Of a DNA stretch of 26,731 nucleotides, positions 22,876 through 26,731 are shown one piece after another. The position numbers were made by a program, and so were the translations under genes. How positions within the stretch are numbered: position 1 is the stretch's first letter; each line of letters starts with the position of its first letter. Source of the DNA: a virus; the IMG/VR virus record IMGVR_UViG_3300042874_000217, positions 1 through 26,731 of that record; one strand, written 5' to 3'. Under the pieces are notes generated by a model. That model was given only the letters and a program-made list of their open reading frames with translations, had not been told where the DNA came from and did not search any database.

Positions 22876-23052
22876 CTAGAATTGTACCATGTTTATGCAT
22901 GAACGCAACATCTCTATTTCCTCAGCTGCTTCTTCGAGCAAATCAGAAAGTCTATCAGGCGCGCCTTCTTGAACACTTTTTCTTGTTTTTATTTGCCTTC
23001 GGATATCGGCTCGTTTTTTCAATCTATAAACAACATCTTTTTTATCTGCCAT
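22876..23052 (-). CDS. Hypothetical charged helical protein, 58 aa
   Basis: ATG 23052 follows GAGAGG that overlaps the uvsW stop region; the upstream extension of the frame lies inside uvsW and is not used. The sequence is a basic helix (YRLKKRADIRRQIKTRK) followed by an acidic helix (DRLSDLLEEAAEEIEML), probably a helical hairpin. It lies between uvsW and 55. T4 has a small gene (uvsW.1) next to uvsW, but I see no clear similarity. Confidence 0.65.
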   Translation of the reverse strand: MADKKDVVYRLKKRADIRRQIKTRKSVQEGAPDRLSDLLEEAAEEIEMLRSCINMVQF

Positions 23053-23062
23053 ACCAAACCTC

Positions 23063-24004
23063 TCAAATACTCTTTGAAATAACTTTAAACTCGAATTTTT
23101 CAGCTTTATAAATGTTGAATCTTTCCGCGAAATGAAGCAATGCATAATTTTGTTTCAGGTTTCCCTTTCTTGTCTTGTATGACAAATCATCAACAACATC
23201 ATACCAAACAACACCGTCTTTGTTTTCATTCTTTCTAAGGCCACGGCCTATAGCCTGGAGGATCTTTATCTTGCTTTTATAAGGAGCAGCTGAAACAACG
23301 TTATGGATGTTCCGAATATTCATCCCGGTCGCACAGGTTCCATATGAGGCTACCAAGATAACATTATCATTCACCTCCATTATTCCTCGGGTTTCTTCTC
23401 TTATATCTGCCTCAGTCTCACCGGAGATATAAAGGATTGTTTTTCCTAATTTATGCTTTTCATTCATTTCTTTCATCTTATTATACAAAACTTTTCCGTG
23501 GCGGTCAACAAAATTAAACAAAACAAGTGAATTATTTTTTAAGGAAAGAATTAATCCGATAAGATTGTTCATCCTGCTTTTGTGCGAAATGATATAATCA
23601 ATCTCGGTCTGATAACCGTTTCCTCCATTTCTCTTCTTTGCATTAATGACCTTTGCTAAGTTAACGGACTCTTCTTCAGGGTATTTGAATATAACACACT
23701 TAACGAGCAACTGGGTTATTATTCCCATGTCCATTAGTTCTTTTGTTTCTATTACTCTTTTTTCTGCTCCAAAATGTCCTAGGATAACAAGTTGATGACA
23801 TTTAGCGTCTTGTAACGTCCCAGTGAATCCGTAGCGGATATGAGCATTTACCGATGATTCCATTATCTTTGACATTTGGCTAGCTGCGGCCAAATGACAA
23901 TTTGAAACAACAACCCCGTTTGCCACATAATTGTGATTTTTTTTGATATGAAGATTATACACGGCATTCGGTTTTTCTATTTTTTTTATCGATTTTATGA
24001 ACAT
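23063..24004 (-). CDS. uvsW: UvsW helicase C-terminal half with C-intein
   Basis: The second half of a fractured uvsW. Residues 1-35 (MFIKSIKKIEKPNAVYNLHI...VVVSN) are a C-intein. The extein begins at Cys36 with CHLAAASQMSK, which continues the T4 UvsW DECHLATGKS box. Following helicase motifs are YGFTGTL (motif III), IVASYGTCATGMNIRN-type motif V (here ILVASYGTCATG) and QAIGRGLRKNENK (motif VI). 278 extein residues. It starts at ATG 24004 because AAGGAG lies 10 nt upstream, inside the end of the endonuclease gene, which it overlaps by 50 nt; a start 45 nt further up has no such site. After trans-splicing with the N half it would give a UvsW of about 528 aa (T4: 503), a helicase that remodels branched DNA and R-loops. 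Confidence 0.93.
   Translation of the reverse strand: MFIKSIKKIEKPNAVYNLHIKKNHNYVANGVVVSNCHLAAASQMSKIMESSVNAHIRYGFTGTLQDAKCHQLVILGHFGAEKRVIETKELMDMGIITQLLVKCVIFKYPEEESVNLAKVINAKKRNGGNGYQTEIDYIISHKSRMNNLIGLILSLKNNSLVLFNFVDRHGKVLYNKMKEMNEKHKLGKTILYISGETEADIREETRGIMEVNDNVILVASYGTCATGMNIRNIHNVVSAAPYKSKIKILQAIGRGLRKNENKDGVVWYDVVDDLSYKTRKGNLKQNYALLHFAERFNIYKAEKFEFKVISKSI
23480..23508 (-). promoter_or_regulatory. Possible intragenic promoter in uvsW C half
   Basis: Minus strand TTGACC, 17-nt spacer, TATAAT within uvsW coding sequence, about 620 nt upstream of gp55. The match is good, but the bases also encode a helicase segment (VDRHGKVLYNK), so it may be coincidence. Confidence 0.3.
23900..24004 (-). 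other. C-intein (35 aa) of split UvsW intein
   Basis: Contains block F (VYNLHIKKNHNYVANG) and block G (VVVSN followed by Cys). The terminal Asn and the +1 Cys are the residues needed for cleavage and splicing. The residue before Asn is Ser rather than His, as in DnaE-type split inteins. Length matches known split C-inteins (35-40 aa). Confidence 0.92.
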
Positions 24005-24956
24005 ATCTACCAAACTCCTTGTATTTTTTATTTTTGAACTCTTCGTCATAATTTAACGAAGATATTCTTTCACGATTTTCTAAAAACCACATTTCATTCA
24101 CTAAAACGAAAGTGTATCCGTTCTGTTCGCACCACTTTTCTGCTGCTAAAAATTTAGATTTTGCTTTTTTATAAAGAGTTAGAGGCTTTATCTCTATTAA
24201 TTTTTTATTAACATGATCAACGAAATCAACTATATAAATATGTGATTTATTGTCTTTTTCTATATATTTTATTCGTATCGTTTCATATTCCAAAGAATAA
24301 TCATTTTCACATAAAAGATAATATAATAATTCCCAAGAAGATCTAAATTTTTTATTATCATAAAAATATTTTTTTGCATGTGTCAATCTATTATTTGTAT
24401 TTGGGGTGAAAGATCCATCATAAATCTTTCCCTTCATCGCTTCTGATTGTTTTTTCTTATGATCGTCTGAATGATGTTTACCAAACATAGGATTTCCTGC
24501 GCCCATTCTATCTTCAGAAAACTTTTTCATTTTTTCATTATTATTTTTATTCAATCCTTTTGTTTTATTTTTAACTCTTTCATCTTCTTCAACTGTCAAT
24601 CCTTTATTCCAAGGTTTCTTTCCCTTTGGATACCCTTCTTTTTTTGACTTTTCATGAAAAGATTGAGCTCCAATAATTGCCACTTCTTTTTTTATATTTT
24701 GTTTTGCTTTTTTTACTATATTTTCGTCATTGCTTAATAATTCGTTTAAGTATTTTTTTGTTATTGGACCACCGTTTATTACCGACAACATTTCGCTACT
24801 TTTGAGTTTTCTTCCGTTAGAAAGAACATACAATCCTGATTCGTTTCTTACTACAAATATAGATGTTAAATTTAATAAAATGCCATTGTATTTTTGTATT
24901 GTTTTCAAAGATTTCTTTTCATAAATCTTTTTAGAATGTTCAGCGGTTCGTTTCAT
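23955..24956 (-). CDS. Free-standing homing endonuclease between split-intein halves
   Basis: 333 aa, starting at ATG 24956 with AAAGGA 9 nt upstream (a TTG three codons earlier is less likely). Basic, with NUMOD3-like DNA-binding repeats (GKKPWNKGLT, about 112; GAGNPMFGKHHSDDHKKKQSEA, about 155-176). A C-terminal nuclease domain follows (about 200-300): FRSSWELLYYLL, IYIVDFVD and LIEIKP, an E...D...ExK pattern of the PD-(D/E)XK/Vsr-like superfamily used by the endonucleases found in fractured phage genes. It would cut intein-less uvsW and so spread the inserted cassette. The last 50 nt overlap the C-intein gene and contain its ribosome site. More AT-rich than its neighbours, as expected for a mobile gene. 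Confidence 0.88.
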   Translation of the reverse strand: MKRTAEHSKKIYEKKSLKTIQKYNGILLNLTSIFVVRNESGLYVLSNGRKLKSSEMLSVINGGPITKKYLNELLSNDENIVKKAKQNIKKEVAIIGAQSFHEKSKKEGYPKGKKPWNKGLTVEEDERVKNKTKGLNKNNNEKMKKFSEDRMGAGNPMFGKHHSDDHKKKQSEAMKGKIYDGSFTPNTNNRLTHAKKYFYDNKKFRSSWELLYYLLCENDYSLEYETIRIKYIEKDNKSHIYIVDFVDHVNKKLIEIKPLTLYKKAKSKFLAAEKWCEQNGYTFVLVNEMWFLENRERISSLNYDEEFKNKKYKEFGRYVHKIDKKNRKTECRV

Positions 24957-25007
24957 ATGATTCAATCCTTTATTTTTATAGCATACGGTTAATGAACTTA
25001 TGTTTCT

Positions 25008-26060
25008 TTATATACTATTTATACAATCAAGGATTTCATCGTTTGTATTTAATTCGTCCGCTCTTACATATCCTCTTTTTGTTAAAATTTTATGATTTCC
25101 AGTTATTTTTAAAATATTTCCATTTTCAAATTCAATCTCATACATATCATCATTTTTTGACATTTCTAAATTTTTATATACATCAACAACTTCATCCTCT
25201 TCAAATTTATTGTCATTAATATTATAGCTGATTATTTTTTCTCCTATACAAATATCTGATATTTTTTTATGACCTGCCGCGGTTTTTATAATAGTGTCTC
25301 CATCTAAACACTCATCCGCTATAACTATGTTGAATTGTTCAAAATAAGAAGGTTTCATGGTCTGCATTGATTGCCAGGTGGAAATGATAATACTTTTTTC
25401 TGTGTCTTTTTCTTGACCTGAGTATATCTTATGACAGTTCGCTTCAACGTTAAAAGAATTCTCGGATGAATAATCCTCGAAGTCTGAATACATCTGAAGA
25501 ACCAATGAAACTGTTGGAACGATCAGAAGAACTTTTATCCCATCTTCCTGATTCTCATTGAGGAACCATCTAAGGATTGAATAAATGATCAAAGATTTGC
25601 CAGAGGACGTAGGTGAAGAAACGGTAACCCGCTTGTGTTTGATACAATGATAAATCGCTTCCTTCTGGTGAGGATGATGATCAATCTTTTGACCATGAGC
25701 ATGGACGTTAAGATCTTTCAGGAATGATTCAATTAAAGGAGGAGTTACTTCTGTTTCTGGGATTGGAGTCTCCAAGAGATATTCTTTGACATTGTATTTC
25801 CTCTCTTTAGCGAATGCTTTGAGATTAGAAAGGAGTCCTGCCGGAAGTGACTGGTTCATCAAGTTCAGGAGACGTTTCTTACCATCCCATTTCTTCGCCT
25901 TGAAAGCTGGCATGAATTGATAACCAGGAACTGGGAACGTAAAATGCTCATGGACTTCCATAAGAATGGATCTTTCGGCTATCAGCTGAATATAAGAAGC
26001 GTTTAGCGTCACATAATAGATTTCATCAGGTTCTAAGTTCTCAAACGGATTCTCGTCCAA
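25008..26060 (-). CDS. uvsW: UvsW helicase N-terminal half with N-intein
   Basis: The first half of a fractured uvsW, 350 aa. Residues 1-250 are helicase: the N-terminal double-strand-binding region with FKAKKWDGKKRLLN (T4: RFRYGNWDGRIRLLD), Walker A SSPTSSGKS (148-156), motif Ia LIVPTVSLVLQM and IISTWQSM, ending at IVIADE, the first two residues of the DECH box. At residue 251 the sequence changes to CLDGDTIIKT, an N-intein that runs 100 aa to the stop. The start is TTG 26060 with AAAGGAGAG upstream, overlapping the radical-SAM gene by 20 nt. Alone it lacks motifs II-VI and should have no helicase activity. Confidence 0.93.
   Translation of the reverse strand: MDENPFENLEPDEIYYVTLNASYIQLIAERSILMEVHEHFTFPVPGYQFMPAFKAKKWDGKKRLLNLMNQSLPAGLLSNLKAFAKERKYNVKEYLLETPIPETEVTPPLIESFLKDLNVHAHGQKIDHHPHQKEAIYHCIKHKRVTVSSPTSSGKSLIIYSILRWFLNENQEDGIKVLLIVPTVSLVLQMYSDFEDYSSENSFNVEANCHKIYSGQEKDTEKSIIISTWQSMQTMKPSYFEQFNIVIADECLDGDTIIKTAAGHKKISDICIGEKIISYNINDNKFEEDEVVDVYKNLEMSKNDDMYEIEFENGNILKITGNHKILTKRGYVRADELNTNDEILDCINSI
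25011..25310 (-). other. N-intein (100 aa) of split UvsW intein
   Basis: Block A CLDGDTIIKT carries the nucleophilic Cys1. Block B has the TxxH motif in LKITGNHKILTKRGYVRADEL. The 100-residue length is typical of a split Hint N part with no endonuclease insert. Insertion point: between Glu and Cys of the DECH Walker B box. Confidence 0.93.
25016..25023 (-). promoter_or_regulatory. Candidate T4-type late promoter ahead of homing endonuclease
   Basis: An exact TATAAATA on the minus strand at the last codons of the N-intein, 60 nt upstream of the endonuclease ATG. T4 homing endonucleases such as I-TevI use such late promoters, and this phage encodes gp55 and gp45 to read them. In DNA this AT-rich a few exact matches are expected by chance. 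Confidence 0.4.
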
Positions 26061-26400
26061 TGTATCTCTCCTTTTGTTTTAAACTTTCTTTGTACTTCTT
26101 ATATTCCTTGTTTTTCCTCAATCCTTTGATACAATCGCTTTCTCTATATTCTTTTGTATTCAGCATATCAAGCCAGAAAGCCTCTATTCCCGAGACAACA
26201 TTGCCAATCTTAGGAGAATCCGAGCAACCGCAAAGATGGATATTTCCAGAAGGCTTTATGAACAAATCAGAACAAACACAATTTTTAGTGTTCCAGTATC
26301 CGTTTTTCTTAGCTCTTCCTTGGGCGATTATATTTTCTTGGTCGCGGGAAACGTTCCTAATCTCGTAATAATGCGCTTGGGTTTTTGCACGGCGTTCCAA
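26041..26400 (-). CDS. Radical-SAM protein, C-terminal fragment (frameshifted)
   Basis: Reads HYYEIRNVSRDQENIIAQGRAKKNG, then the Cys cluster NCVCSDLFIKPSGNIHLCGCSD, a SPASM-like auxiliary cluster region that normally follows the radical-SAM barrel, and a Lys-rich tail. It lies in the -1 frame relative to the fragment upstream and overlaps it by 73 nt. There is no ribosome site near its possible TTG start at 26400, so it is best read as the continuation of the same gene after a one-base loss. It overlaps the uvsW start by 20 nt. Confidence 0.65.
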   Translation of the reverse strand: MERRAKTQAHYYEIRNVSRDQENIIAQGRAKKNGYWNTKNCVCSDLFIKPSGNIHLCGCSDSPKIGNVVSGIEAFWLDMLNTKEYRESDCIKGLRKNKEYKKYKESLKQKERYIGRESV

Positions 26401-26731
26401 AGATCTACCACGTTTTGGTTTATTGTATCGTGGAAATAATCCTGAGAAAGAGCGACGGAGAGTTTCTCTTCTTGAAAGATAATATCGTCCTCATGTTCAT
26501 CATGTTCATCGTATTCATCAAAGTTTTCATAATCACATCCTTGGATTATATCATCAAGACGGTACATTGTGCTTGTCTTTGATCCGTTTGTTACCATGAA
26601 AACCGAGCCGAATTCTTCAAGACATAACCTAAGGATATCAAAAAATCTTGGATGAAGTGTTGGTTCTCCTCCGCCTATTGTTATTGAGTCGTACCAATTA
26701 GCGGCGAATCTTATTGAGTCAACAGCTGTTT
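26328..26731 (-). CDS. Radical-SAM protein, 5' fragment, cut by window edge
   Basis: Open from the right window edge. ITIGGGEPTLHPRFFDILR is the GGEPxLxP motif of radical-SAM enzymes, which contacts S-adenosylmethionine. VFMVTNGSK and LSVALSQDYFHD (S-x-D-x-x-H type) are later barrel strands. The CxxxCxxC cluster motif would lie beyond the window. It has an odd acidic insert (FDEYDEHDEHEDD). The frame stops at 26328, just after the point where similarity-like sequence continues in another frame. The substrate is unknown. Confidence 0.65.
   Translation of the reverse strand, partial: TAVDSIRFAANWYDSITIGGGEPTLHPRFFDILRLCLEEFGSVFMVTNGSKTSTMYRLDDIIQGCDYENFDEYDEHDEHEDDIIFQEEKLSVALSQDYFHDTINQNVVDLWNAVQKPKRIITRLGTFPATKKI

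Noticed and set aside
24973-24980. TATAAAAA as a late promoter directly before the homing endonuclease
   Set aside because: A start about 6 nt downstream would remove most of the AAAGGA ribosome site; the exact TATAAATA at 25016-25023 is better placed.
23955-25010. Group I intron interrupting uvsW
   Set aside because: The sequences flanking the break encode clear intein blocks A, B, F and G with splice-junction Cys/Asn, and each part has its own start and stop; no need for RNA splicing.
26385-26415. Programmed -1 frameshift in the radical-SAM gene
   Set aside because: The run CAAAAAC is not in the phase of a canonical X-XXY-YYZ slippery site, and no obvious stimulatory stem follows; base loss is simpler.
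1-26731. Plus-strand open frames throughout the window
   Set aside because: All lie opposite well-supported minus-strand genes or RNA genes, lack ribosome sites, and show no recognisable motifs.

Overview
This window is a piece of an AT-rich genome of a T4-like (gp43/gp44/gp45-type) tailed bacteriophage. Every gene I can support lies on the minus strand, tightly packed with short overlaps and AAGGAG-type ribosome sites, so transcription runs right to left. Naming rests on the T4 core replication and late-transcription set in its T4 order: uvsW, 55, 47, 46, (x), 45, 44, (y), 62, regA ... 43. The host cannot be told from the sequence.

Right part (15.7-26.7 kb), in transcription order: a partial, frameshifted radical-SAM gene; uvsW broken into two genes; a 58-aa ORF; late sigma factor 55; recombination nuclease 47/46; a conserved 265-aa unknown; sliding clamp 45; clamp loader 44; a small Cys-rich protein; clamp loader 62; and the translational repressor regA. 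The standout is uvsW. Its DECH helicase box is interrupted between E and C by a split intein (about 100 aa N part, 35 aa C part). A separate gene for a NUMOD-bearing homing endonuclease sits between the halves, with its own ribosome site. This is the 'fractured gene' arrangement, and the mature helicase can only form by protein trans-splicing.

Middle part (7.6-15.7 kb) is an accessory block between regA and 43. It holds a dUTPase, small membrane and zinc-ribbon proteins, a gene broken at simple repeats, an Rnl2-type RNA ligase with an N-terminal Cys/His module, a protein starting with a 9-nt microsatellite, tRNA-Tyr and tRNA-Thr, two degenerate tRNA-like elements, a thymidylate-synthase-fold protein and several unknowns.

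Left part (0-7.6 kb): an SNF2-helicase/DNA-methyltransferase fusion, an HD phosphohydrolase, family-B DNA polymerase gp43, then a run of small unknown genes to the window edge.

Regulation: three nearly identical promoter modules (TTGAC-like box, 17 nt, extended TGTTACTAT, then AATTATAA) precede small-gene groups. Further sigma70-type candidates lie before the methyltransferase, gp43 and clamp operons. An exact T4 late box (TATAAATA) lies just ahead of the homing endonuclease. Two rho-independent terminators are visible. The gene set implies a phage that brings its own replisome, recombination, nucleotide-pool and RNA-repair functions.
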